A DNA stretch of 64,000 nt, from positions 682,001 to 746,000 of the forward strand of contig JAJNNY010000010.1 of assembly GCA_022453515.1 (NCBI GenBank), written 5' to 3'. The translations under genes were made by a program, and so were the position numbers. Position 1 is the stretch's first letter. Each line of letters opens with the position of its first letter. Positions 1 to 10,892 of the stretch are shown one piece after another. Below the pieces are notes generated by a model, which had not been told where the DNA came from, did not search any database, and was given only the letters and a program-made list of their open reading frames with translations. Source of the DNA: Astrocystis sublimbata (Eukaryota; Ascomycota; Sordariomycetes; Xylariales; Xylariaceae).

Positions 1-1173
1 CTGCCTGCACTTGAGGAAATAGTACCTAGGCATCTTCTGTGCGTTGCTGCATGCCCGTGGTGTACTTAGCATACTGCTGGAATTATAATTCTATAATTAG
101 CATGAAAGGAGGAAAGAAAAAAGAGACAAAGACTGAGACAATAGATTTACAATTGAGAGAAAAAGTGAAGCTGTTGGTGATTCTATCTTGCAGCACAGCT
201 GAAGTTAAGTGCTTAGACAATAGCAGGGCACTAACTTTACTAGGTAGATGAGGTACAGTGAGTGCACCAGGGGACAATAGTCTCCAGTGGTATTGAGGTA
301 TCCATGCCTCCCTACTAGTTTTTTTTTCAAAGCGCTATATTGATATCACGTGTAAAGTACTCCCACAAACCCTTGTGCAGTATTTCCTATGATAAAGGTT
401 GGATCTGTCACTTGAAACGCTGTTTCAATTGAGTATCCAGAAAGTGTCTGGTCCCCTGAAGATCACCTTGAATGTGCCTGATTTTCGATGTTACCGCCCC
501 CATTTGGTAGCAGGCACCTTGTGACACGTGCCAGAGCTGAGAGCACTAATTAATACTAAGTACCTAGCAGTACCGCCAGCGCAACCTGTGCAACCTGTGG
601 CTGTAAGTAGCTGGGCTGACACCAAGAGGAAAGAACACCGACGTCATCCGAAAGTTGTGACTGGACACCGACTGCGGCAAAGCATGCATCGGGAGAGAGA
701 AGCTTAAACTTAAACTGCGTTGCACTGCTGCCGCATCTACGCATCTACGTCCATCGGCAAAGGACATTGGCACGCACGCCTGTCCTCGCCCAAACCTCGC
801 CACCCACCCTTGTCCATGAGCTGGTTCTGGAAGCCGGGGCTCCAACTGAAACTTGCAGCTATTTCTCCAATTCTTGTCCCCAACCGAGGAAACTCTTAGT
901 GACCTCGATATCGGTACCTCCTGTCGCGGCCCATCGAGCCCATATCTCTCGCCATCTTTGGCGCTGCTCAGGACAGCACTTCATCTCCTGCACTTAGTAC
1001 TCTAACCCAGGGACAAAGAAGCGTCCACGGGACCATACGTTCATTGCGAAGCGACAGCAAACAATATATACCGACGGTGCGCACGCCGGCGCGGGACAAT
1101 TTGGGGGAAGCGTGAAGAACCTCTCGCGCGCGCATCCGAGCCCACTCGCTAGACATTTGTCTACAGCTTCACA
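1..1173. other. Intergenic leader region, no gene seen
   Basis: No open frame here shows a recognisable family, signal peptide or splice continuity. The left half is AT-rich and the part from about 560 onward is more GC-rich. The last 300 bases probably hold the promoter and 5' UTR of the transporter gene that starts at 1174. The window edge may cut an upstream gene, but I see no coding end. Confidence 0.5.
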
Positions 1174-2820
1174 ATGGCCCTTCTCGAGGTCGCTGGGGGC
1201 TTGCCGCAAATGTCGCGGGGCCCTACCCTGATGGGTATACCATTGAAGCAGATGTCTCTGATCACGGTGCGTACCCAAGTATCTTCTAGAATACCTCGAG
1301 GTTGCGCCATGGACTGCGAAAGAACAAGCGAGACATCGCCCTGCTAATTGCTTTTTGCTGACGCTTGTTGCCATCCAGTTAATGTTCCAAAGCTCTGCTG
1401 TCACCCTCATTGCGCACTACTCGAGAATAATGCCTCCGAGCGGCGATCATCGCTACTTCACATCCACTGCCGTTTTCCTCACCGAACTCGTCAAGCTCTC
1501 CATCTCCCTGACTTTCGCCATTTACGAAGTTTCCAGGACCCTCGCACCGTCCACGCCAGCAACTGTTCTATTCCAACAGATATACAACTCCGTCTTTGGG
1601 GGTGATGGGTGGAAGTTGGCGATACCTGCGTTACTGTATACCATGCAGAATACCCTGCAGTATGTGGCTGTAGAGAACCTAGACCCGGTTCACTATCAGG
1701 TCATCCTGCAGCTTAAGGTATGATGCAACCCTGAAGCATGTCTGTTGGTCGGCGCGGCTACTGACAGGCTACTGCACAGATACTCACGACGGCTCTGTTC
1801 ACAGTGACATTGCTTGGAAGATCTCTGTCATTTAAGAAATGGCTCTCCCTGGTCATCTTGACAGCCGGTGTCTCCATCGTCTCGATTCCTTCCTCCGACT
1901 CGAAAGAGCGCTCTTTGATCATTCAGGACATGGCAGACCACTTCTTTCCGCGGTCGGTACACGAATTGGGCCAGGCGGCTAGCAACATTGGCGGGGTGGC
2001 CCGGGAGCTCACGAAGCGCGGTGCGGAAGTTATCATAGAAGTTGGCGAGGGCTTGGTGAAACGGTCTGCCACCTACGAGGGAATTGATGAAGATCAGAAC
2101 AACAGCCTTGTTGTGGACTATTCAATTGGCGTATTCGCAGCCTTGGCCGTTGCTGCACTGTCGGGATCTACAGGAGTCTTTTTCGAGAAAGTTTTGAAGG
2201 ATCCTCATACATCCACTTCGGTCTGGATCCGCAACATTCAGCTATCCTTCTACTCACTTGTCTGCTCATTCTTTGTTGGGGTGATTTTCAAGGACGGCAA
2301 GGAAATCGCGAAACACGGTTTCTTCGACGGGTACAATTGGGTTGTGTGGGTATTGATCATCCTGCAGGCGTTTGGTGGTGTTCTCGCCTCCTTGTGCATC
2401 CATTACGCCGACAATATAGCCAAAAACTTCGCAACAAGCATCAGCATCATCATCAGCTTTCTGTTTACGGTTTGGTTCTTCACTATGGAGGTCACTTTTA
2501 CTGTAAGTTTTTGTGTACGCTTCATATATCCCGACCTTTTACTGATTCATATACAGTTTATCCTTGGCACGGCACTGGTCCTCTTTGCAACATATCTCTA
2601 CACAGACCGCAGCAAACGAGCTCGCCCACCGCCAATCAACATCGTCAGCTTTGAAAAGGCTACAATCGATCCCATGAACACGCCTCGGAATGACAGGCTC
2701 GAGGTGCCGAATCAGTTTGACAATGCTAAGAGCTTAGGTCTCTCCACGTCGCGACCCTCCTCCCCACTTCGATATCACAGTCGCAGTCCTTTAGCTAGGG
2801 AAAAGGCGCGAGATGTATGA
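1174..2820 (+). CDS. UDP-galactose-type nucleotide-sugar transporter (SLC35A family)
   Basis: Golgi multi-pass transporter that exchanges a nucleotide sugar, probably UDP-galactose, for UMP to supply glycosylation. Four exons join in phase: 1174-1266, 1379-1717, 1780-2502 and 2557-2820 (introns GTGCGT, GTATGA and GTAAGT, all ending in CAG). The product is about 472 residues. The SLC35A signature is clear across the exon 2/3 junction, in the stretch around LQYVAVENL and QVILQLKILTTALF, followed by LLGRSLSFKKWLSL. Hydrophobic helices continue through exon 3, including the Gly/Ser-rich segment near SGSTGVFFEKVLKD that is typical of the family. The C-terminus is polar and Ser/Pro/Arg-rich, as in fungal Gms1-like proteins. 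The extra loop of about 80 residues between helices (around the region after SIPSSDSKERS) is a usual fungal insertion. UDP-GlcNAc specificity cannot be excluded. The start chosen is the first ATG in the frame that splices to exon 2. Confidence 0.9.
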
Positions 2821-3897
2821 TGTCACATGACACAGGCACGATAGGCTGCCGAACTAAAATTGGCGAAGAAAAACGCGAGCTGGATATACTAGCTCCTCGC
2901 AACAACGAGGCGAACTCTGTGCACTGCAGCAACACCGCACCAGGCATGTAAACCGATACATGCTGCAGGACGTCTCTAGCCTGTGTTGAAATTGTCTCCG
3001 TCTCAGCGTTGCCAGTCGGCAGTACGTTGAAAGACAAACAAACGATATCTGGCCGAAAGCTAGAAATGATTTCACAGCTGAATGAATGCAGAGGAAAGAG
3101 GAGTCCGCACCAATACGAGTGATTATTGCATTAGGCTGCAAGGTATAGAGTTGAAGTTCTCGCGCCACCTCCCAATAGAGGACCAGAGGGACGACGAGAG
3201 TAGATAAGTTTTAGTAGTAGGTATTCTACGAAAGAGCCAAGATTATAATTCCACAAGATGCACGTTATACCAATGTGGCCACTCAAACTTTGTGCTTAAG
3301 TGCAGCTCTTGTCCTTTTTCTCACGAGGACAGCTGACCATGACGCGAGACAGCGAGAAAAAGTTGACAGAAGATTCAAAGAAGTGAGGACCCATCTGATT
3401 CATTTGTGCACTCCGAGGTCGTTTTGCATCCACCATCTTATTTATAACTAATACTTTGCTTAATGGGAGCACAGAGGGATGAACCCGTGACCGGGTGGTG
3501 TTACTTGAATGGATCTTGGGTACCCGAGGGTATGACGTGACTCACAACAAACATTTCTCATGGGGGGGAAGGAGCACTGCCTGGGGACCTCATCACGTTT
3601 GGAAAGCGCGATGATGGACGCGATAAAGCTGCGAGACAGGATTTCCACCTCGAGCTGCCTTCTCCCCGCCTGTGAATCCAAACCTGCTCCCCGTACCTAT
3701 CTCCTTGTTGTCCACCGCCTGAACACCGCCGCCGCCGCTGCTTGACAAACTACTTACCTACCTAGTACCTACCAACGACTTCAAGGATTCTTTCGTGTAG
3801 GACTCGTGAGTCACATACATGGCTTCTTGAGATCCCCTGTCATTTCCCATCGGAACGCGATTCAAGGTCGTGAGGCATTGGCCTGTGCCTTAGCAAC
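2821..3897. other. Intergenic region between transporter and helicase
   Basis: About 1.1 kb without a supportable gene. It holds the transporter 3' UTR and the helicase promoter/5' UTR. ACCT/AGGT-rich tracts occur at 3748-3772 shortly before the helicase start. A (GCC)n-like run lies near 3726-3741. Confidence 0.5.
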
Positions 3898-6800
3898 ATG
3901 TCCTACGGTCCCGGATCTGGCCATCGCAGTCACATCTACGGTCCTCCCACCAATGGCGACCACGATAGATTCATGCAGCAGATGATCGATCACACGAACA
4001 GCCTCTTTCCCGAGACACCGTACCAGCTGAATCAGCAATTTACACCTCTTAATCATGACTGGCACCAAGAGAACACGTCTACCTTGAGTGGACTAAATCA
4101 GACTGCCTTTGATCAAGATGTGTACGGGGGACTGGACGATTACGGTATGCTGCTTGTCTCGTATCATGACGTGGCCATTCCCTAACCATGCTTTTGCGGC
4201 GCAGACCGAACAACTCTGGGCCATCCACAGCCTGCATATCAACCTTCCGGTATTGGCACCATTCCCAGCGGCAGCATTACAAGCCATCGTGTTTCGCTGC
4301 CCCTAAACACCAGCAGTGCCCGGCCAAGCCGCATATTGGGCGATGCCAGCCATCATTTCCGACCGTTCGTTCATAGAAACCCCCTTCATTCGCCATTTCA
4401 AAGCATACCGCAACGCAACGATAATAACGATCTCGAGGTCGCTCGTCTGTCGTCTGTCTATGGAACCCATGGCCCTCCGACTCTCTCGCGGGCATTCCCA
4501 CATCAGTCCTCGCCACAGCAGAACCCTCTAACCCCCATCGTACCCTCTCAGGCTCATCCATTCCACCAGCCGCCTTCCAGTCGCAGCATCGCACAAAGAG
4601 TCACTCATCCTCAGCGTGGAACACGGCTATTCACAACGGCTATTCACGAACGTGAGTGCAGGTCCTAGTCTTGTCACCTTAGATGAAGCGTTGACATCAC
4701 CCTAGCAAAAACAACACCGCCCGTCAACTCCTCGGTGACAGGTAGCTCACCCTCAAATGTTGGACACTCCAGCCCTTCAACCCGAATAAGTCTCGAAAGA
4801 CAAAAGCAAAATGTTCAACACAACCATCCGCCTCCCAAGTGGAATGAAAAGTTTCAATCGAATCTCGACCATGCACCCAGCCTACCACCTATCGTGAATA
4901 ATACGCGCCTTGTCGACCCACGCCAATCACTGCCTGACAAGTTTCGTGCAATCTTCCCATTCCCGCTTTTCAATGCTGTGCAGTCAAAGTGTTTCCCTTT
5001 GGTATATGGCACAAATGATAACGTTGTCATTTCTGCGCCTACTGGTTCTGGCAAGACTGCACTTCTTGAAATGGCAATCTGTAAGTTGGTGTCAGACCAG
5101 GGGAACGACAATTTCAAGATTGTTTATCAAGCTCCAACTAAATCGCTATGCTCTGAAAAGGCCCGAGACTGGCAGGCTAAATTTAGTCACATGAATTTGC
5201 GCTGTGTTGAGCTCACAGGTGACACTTCTCAAGCTGAGACTCATCGTGTTGGTAGCGCATCCATCATCGTCACCACTCCTGAGAAGTGGGATTCGATAAC
5301 AAGGAAATGGAAAGACCATCGGAAGTTATTGGAATTGATTCGTCTTGTGCTCATCGACGAAGTCCACATTCTGAAAGACACGCGAGGTGCCACGCTTGAG
5401 GCTGTGGTTTCTCGCATGAAGACAATTGGAGCCAGCATCCGCTTCGTTGCCATTAGTGCAACAGTACCCAACATAAATGATGTCGCTAAGTGGCTTGGCC
5501 GTGATCATCAAAATCAACTCGAACCGGCGAGGTTCGAAGTCTTTGGCGAGGAGTTACGCCCAGTCAAACTACAGAGATTTGTATACGGATACGACGGCGC
5601 GCCCAATGATTTTATCTTTGAACAAAAGCTCGACGGCAAGCTGAATATGCTCCTCGGAAAGCACTCGGAGGGAAAACCCATTATGGTGTTCTGCTTTACA
5701 CGAAAGTCATGTCAGCGTACAGCTCAATCTCTTGCAGAATGGTGGTCGACATGTCGTGCTGATGAACGGCCTTGGCCACCACCAAGCGGTCGGATTCAGG
5801 TACTGTCCCCAGATCTGCAAGATCTTGTGCGATACGGCGTTGCATTCCATCACGCAGGTCTCGATGTCCAAGATAGAGCCGCGATTGAAAAGAACTTCCT
5901 CTGTGGCCAGCTACATGTTATCTGTTGCACTTCCACTCTAGCTGTTGGGGTGAATTTGCCTTGCCATACTGTTGTGCTGAAGGGAACGAACCATTATACA
6001 GACGACGGGTCCCAAGAATACACAGATCTGGATGTCATGCAAATGCTGGGACGGGCTGGCCGTCCTCAATTTGACAACAGTGCCACTGCCATCATTATGA
6101 CACGATTGCAACATGTCGAGCGTTACACGAAGCTTGTTTCGGGCCAGGAGCGCCTTGAGAGCACCTTGCACCGCAATTTGCTTGAGCATATCAACTCTGA
6201 AATTGGACTTGGTACAATTCAAGACATTCAAACTGCGAAGAAGTGGATTGGTGGCACATTTCTGAGTGTACGGGTACGCCAATCGCCTTCGTTGTACAAT
6301 CTAGAAAATGTACACAATGCAGCGAGCGCTGATGAGCGGATGGAGGAATGGTGCGAGCGTGACGTGAAGTTGCTTCAAGACTACGAATTAGTGTCCAAAC
6401 GTACGCCACTGGTTTGCACAGAGTATGGCCAAGCGATGTCCAGGTATATGATTCAGTTCGAAACCATGAAGCTACTGCTTTCGATTCCACAGGCTGCCAG
6501 TATCGAAGACATGGTACGTAAATCATCGTACCTTTGATGCATTGGCAGATAACTGACAATCTCAGCTTACTGTAATTTGCAAAGCCGCAGAGTTCAGAGA
6601 CTTCAGATTCAAACCTGCTGAGCGATCCGTTTTCCGAGAGCTGAATAAATCTCCTCTCATTCTTCATCCGATTCACGAAACGTTGACCCTGACCTGGCAC
6701 AAGGTCTTTATGGTAGTGCAAATATGTCTCGGGGGCGTAGAGCTACCGACGGACAAGGAAGCGAACGTTGTTCGTCAGGAATTCGCGAGGGAGAAGCGCG

Positions 6801-8548
6801 TTATCTTTGATCGTATGAAACGTCTTGTGCGTTGCGTGATCGACTGCAAAGCGTTTGACGGCGACGGTTTTGGTACCCAAGCCGCACTAGACCTGAACCG
6901 CTCCATAGCTGCTCAAGCTTGGGAGCACAAACCGGCACAGCTATCCCAGATTCCCGGTTTCGGTCCAGTCGCCGTACGCAAATGGATAAGTAACGGCGTT
7001 CATACAGTTCTGGAGGTGGCAGATAAAGGCGTTCTCGATATGGAGAGAATTGCAAGCAGGAACCCTCCCTACGGCCGCAACCTTCAAAAATCACTGGAAG
7101 ATTTCCCAAGGCTTACATTGAGAGCCGATGTCGTTGAACGTAAGATATCGAAACCTGGGTCAGATGACCCTGTTTCTGTGACCATCAGAGCACGCCTGGG
7201 GCATGCCAACACCAAGGCTGTGCCATGCTGGAGAGACAGGATTCCTGTATTGACCTTCACAGTGTTGACCTCGGATGGAAGTCTTGCATATTTCTGGCGC
7301 GGTAATATGAAGAAGATTGACAAGTCTAATGGGCTGGACATGAACTTTCCGGTCCTACTCACAGCATCTGATCAGACTATTTGCTGCTATCTCAACTGCG
7401 AAGAAATTGTGGGAACTCAGGCTACGATGACTTTAGAGCCAAACATACCAGCTTCAGCTTTCAGAAACATCAGGCGTCAAGTAACTCAACAAGTCCTCCC
7501 AAGTTCTGGCTCAACAGACCTCGAAGAAGATTACGACGACATACCGGACGAAGCTATGCTTCAAGCTCTGGAACAACCGGGACCATCTCAGACGGCCCCA
7601 AATGTTACCCCACCAGCGACCCCCCTAGACAACCCGGATGAAGATTTCCAACTGATTGATGACCTCTTAGCACAAGATGATGCTCCATCGAGAACAGACT
7701 CGGCCAAGATGGAGAATGGTAGATATCTTTGTAATCATCAGTGTCGCAACGGCGGGCTTACCAAGTCGGGGAAAAGGTGCAATCATAAATGCTGCCGCGA
7801 AGGAACAAACAAGCATCGGCCACGAAGACAGTTGAAGAAGCCAATCGGATTAGAAGGCACTCCACATGAAGATGAGGTATCTCAGTCGCGCCCGAGAAAC
7901 GCCACCATAGATGGTGGGAAGGGAAGCTCGGCTCGCTTGGACTCAGGCGTACACTCCAGGAAGCGTGGTGCTTCCATAGCTAACAAAAGCAAAGACCAAC
8001 CAAACCAGCAGGTCAAGAAAGCCAAAATGAGATATCCGGGAAATGACACCGGGACGCCAAAGCGGCGAAAGTTGACGCAGTCTGATTCGCCGTCTGGCGC
8101 GCTTGCAAACGTGGAATATATCGATCTATGCGATCTCAGCGACGGGAGTCCTGTATCACCTGAAGCACCGACGAAGCATGGTAAAGCAACTGAGAAGAAC
8201 AGAAAGAAACTTTTGGTTCTTCATGAAGAAGCGAAAGGTCATGGCATCATCTCACCTCGCTTGACTCAGAGGTGCACAGGAAAATCGAAGCCGGACAAAA
8301 GCACAGTAAACGATAATTCTGTGGCAATCCGCAAAGCCGTGACTGATTTCACATCACTTAATGACGACCCGTTTAGCGATGATGAGATGTCAGATCTACC
8401 TGAGTTGAATGATATCCTGGGAGTCCCACGACATTCAGAGCAGTCCAAGCCAAGTGAGGCCGCACCGCCACAGACGAACTGCGCAGCTGACGAGACCTTA
8501 TACCCTGGTGTAGTGCACACATTGAAAGAGAGCATGGATCACGGTTAG
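3898..8548 (+). CDS. HFM1: Meiotic ATP-dependent DNA helicase Mer3/Hfm1
   Basis: Ski2-like superfamily 2 helicase that unwinds recombination intermediates and promotes crossover formation in meiosis. Exons 3898-4144, 4205-4651, 4706-6513 and 6566-8548 join in phase to give 1494 residues up to a TAG. The first 300 residues are polar and low-complexity. Walker A APTGSGKT lies near residue 342, the DEVH box near 449, then ISATVPN, and motif VI QMLGRAGRPQFD. A winged-helix region and a Sec63-type domain with a helix-hairpin-helix (IPGFGPVAVRKW) follow. A Cys/His cluster at about residues 1223-1246 (CNHQC, then GKRCNHKCC) matches the zinc finger of Hfm1 proteins. The tail is disordered, basic then acidic. 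Oddity: after the TAG at 8546-8548 the same frame stays open to 8947, so the real C-terminus may be longer (see findings). Family assignment is very secure; the exact C-terminus is not. Confidence 0.93.
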
Positions 8549-8947
8549 GAACCCAATCTTAGCTTCACTACAATTGAGGAGTTGCACAAGGCCTCTGATA
8601 GATTCGATCTGCCCTCGGCCGGTAACACAGCTCAGCCGTCACAGCCTACATCTTTGGTCAGTGGCTCAACAGATCCTTACTTTGGGGCGTGCTGCTCTCC
8701 ACTTCCGGGATTTGATGTGTTCACTCGAGCGTCTTCTGATACTCAAGAGATGTTATCAGAAACATCAGAAGCCGGAGAAAAGAGTCGTTCTGCAACCAAT
8801 GCACCGCCCGTTCCACTCGAGGCAGGAGACACCAGTGAATCGCGTCTTTCGAATGGGACTTCTGATGAAACGGAGTCTGCCTGGAGGACGGAATTTGAAT
8901 TCGATTTGATTGATAGTCTCCGGAGCATCGTCAACTTCATTGACTGA
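8549..8947 (+). CDS. In-frame downstream tail of the Mer3/Hfm1 gene (possible C-terminal exon)
   Basis: The reading frame of the helicase continues without a stop for 132 codons after the TAG at 8546-8548 and ends at a TGA at 8945-8947. The encoded text is acidic and Ser/Thr/Glu-rich and ends in hydrophobic-acidic residues (FDLIDSLRSIVNFID). That composition matches the disordered tail just before the TAG. A frame-preserving 81-nt segment bounded by GT and AG, 8510-8590, would remove the stop if spliced and give about 1600 residues. Its donor, GTAGTG, is weak. Alternatives are a recent nonsense mutation or translational readthrough. No independent start codon or product is recognisable. Confidence 0.5.
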   Translation, partial: EPNLSFTTIEELHKASDRFDLPSAGNTAQPSQPTSLVSGSTDPYFGACCSPLPGFDVFTRASSDTQEMLSETSEAGEKSRSATNAPPVPLEAGDTSESRLSNGTSDETESAWRTEFEFDLIDSLRSIVNFID

Positions 8948-9285
8948 GACACTCGGAAAGGGAGCTAATATCATATCTTATCTTTACTTCATACCTCATT
9001 CCATCGATTTTTTGGTAGCTTGAAATTTGTAATCACCAGTTTATGTAGCTTAGGTACCTACCACATAGCTTTGAACCTTCTGATATCCAAATGCCTATCG
9101 AGATAATGCGTCACACGTGCAATTAGCTTTTTACATCAAAAAGATAATCCGTTTCTCGTTAAATATGTACACGCTATCCTCTGCATATTCTTAAGGGATA
9201 TAATGATGCTTTGCCAGTCAATCATTTAAGGGGTTATACATGGAGGTTGCCCTTAGGTAAGGTAGGTGACTAATCGACCTGTCAT

Positions 9286-10747
9286 CTATGCGTGTGACTT
9301 GCGTACGACACCAACCTCATTCCATGCATTGCGGACTATAGCAGCACCGTCGTCACCGAAGAGCTCCTCGGCCTTGTCAACAGTGGCATCAGCGAATTGC
9401 ATGAAAGTGCATCGCGTAGGGATCATTCCACTTCGCATGGTCTCCCACCAGATCTTTCCAGCCTTTTCCCAACTAAATCATCGGCAGCGCTGTGGTCAGC
9501 AAAACGAAGCTCTATGTGGAATTTCTTTGTATCAGGATGAGACTCACGAATAGCCTCCAAACGCGGTAGCGCAGAGGTAAAAGGCCTTGTTGGGGATGCC
9601 CGAGTACAGGTGAACGCCGCCGTTGTCGTCCTCGGTGCGCTCGTAGTCGCTGAAGTTGGCCGGCTGCGGGTCCTTGCCGAAGCGCGGGTCGTCGTAGGCA
9701 GTGCCGGGAGCCTTCATGGAGCGCAGGGCGACGCCCTTGACGCCGGGCATCAGGCACTCTTCGCCGATCAGCCAGTCGGCCTCGTCGGCCTTCTCGTTCT
9801 GGATGTACTGCTTCACCATGATGCCGAAGGCGTCCGAGACGTGCTCGTTCAGGGCGCCGGGCTGCCCGGCGTAATCGAGGGGTGAGGTGTGCTCCGTCAC
9901 GGCGTGCGTGAGCTCGTGGCCGATGACGTCGATGGCGTTGGTGAAGTGGCCGAGGAAGTCGTGGCCATCGCCGTATACCACTGGTTATGCGTCAGTTCTA
10001 TGTCACTTATGGCAAGTCGTGGTATGTGTAATCTTGATCAACGAGGATCGGCAGAGCAAGCTTTTGATACCATTATTAGGGGGGAAGTGCCAACTCACTC
10101 TGTCTGATCTCGGGATCCCAGAAGGCGTTCTCGTAGTTCTTGCCGAAGTGAACAGAGCTGATGACGTTCTCATTCTTGTTGTCAATGGACTTCCAGTTGA
10201 AGACATCGAGATAGAACTTGAGCACGTTGCCAGCGTTATCAAAGGCCTGGTTCACAGCTTCGTCGCTGACTGCCTTCTGGCCCTCGACACGGACGACATC
10301 ACCAGGGAGATCTTCCTCGTTCTGGTCGTTGTGGGCGTCGTAGACGGCCCGGTATGTTGTCTTGGACTTCTCGGTGTCCGACGAGAGGGTCTTCTGCTCT
10401 GCGGCAATGCCCTGGGACTGTTGGTACTTGGCTTGCATGCCCTCGATGTGGGCGAGGTCGGCCTTGGCATTGTTGCGGGTGTCCTCGTCGACATCCTCGC
10501 AGTCTGAGATGTGCTTCAACAGGGTGGTGGGGACGATGCCTTCGTTGCGGCGAGGTGCGGCTGCGCCACCGCGAGCTCCACGGGGTGTTGCCAGCTCGGC
10601 GAAGACGCGTTGGCGCTTGCTGATGTACTTGCTGCTGAAGTCCAGACAGTGGCGAGCTGATGTACGGATTTCCTCGCTGTTGTGCTCGCTATCGGCGAAG
10701 GCGGCAAGGAGGTAAGGGGGAACTACGGAGCAAACGTGGGAAGCCAT
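9286..10747 (-). CDS. M4 (thermolysin-like) zinc metalloprotease, protealysin type
   Basis: Zinc endopeptidase of about 422 residues. Exons on the minus strand: 10747-10099, 9980-9548 and 9472-9286, with donors GTGAGT, GTGAGT and acceptors CAG, TAG, all in phase. The N-terminus contains VVPPYLL, like the PPYML motif of the short protealysin propeptide, and there is no signal peptide. HELTH at residues 238-242 gives two zinc ligands and the catalytic Glu. NEHVSDAFG supplies the third ligand, Glu262. DNGGVH later supplies the proton-donor His. The last exon encodes the C-terminal helical lobe (WEKAGKIWW). M4 enzymes are mainly bacterial and occur patchily in fungi, so lateral origin is an inference. 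The introns show it is adapted to a fungal genome. Export would need an unconventional route or cleavage not visible here. All active-site residues are present. Confidence 0.9.
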
Positions 10748-10884
10748 ATTGATGGTGATAACTAGACAATAACTGAAGAATAACTGTATGGGTATGAGTT
10801 TTGGGAATGATAATATGTGTATGGTAGGTATGGTTGTTGTATGAATGCAACTTGAATTGCCATCCTCCTACGAGGAGGCTTGGC

Positions 10885-10892
10885 CTTATATA
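10885..10892 (-). promoter_or_regulatory. TATA-like box upstream of the M4 protease
   Basis: TATATAAG on the minus strand, about 140 bases upstream of the protease ATG. A short perfect inverted repeat (CCTCCT/AGGAGG) lies just beside it at 10864-10878. Spacing is reasonable for a fungal core promoter; function is inferred. Confidence 0.35.

Noticed and set aside
8544..8562. GT-AG segment exactly around the helicase TAG
   Set aside because: At 19 nt it is far below the size of any fungal spliceosomal intron and would shift the frame.
9887..10507. 206-codon open frame on the plus strand
   Set aside because: It is antisense to the M4 protease exons; the minus-strand reading has the zinc-binding and propeptide motifs and spliced continuity.
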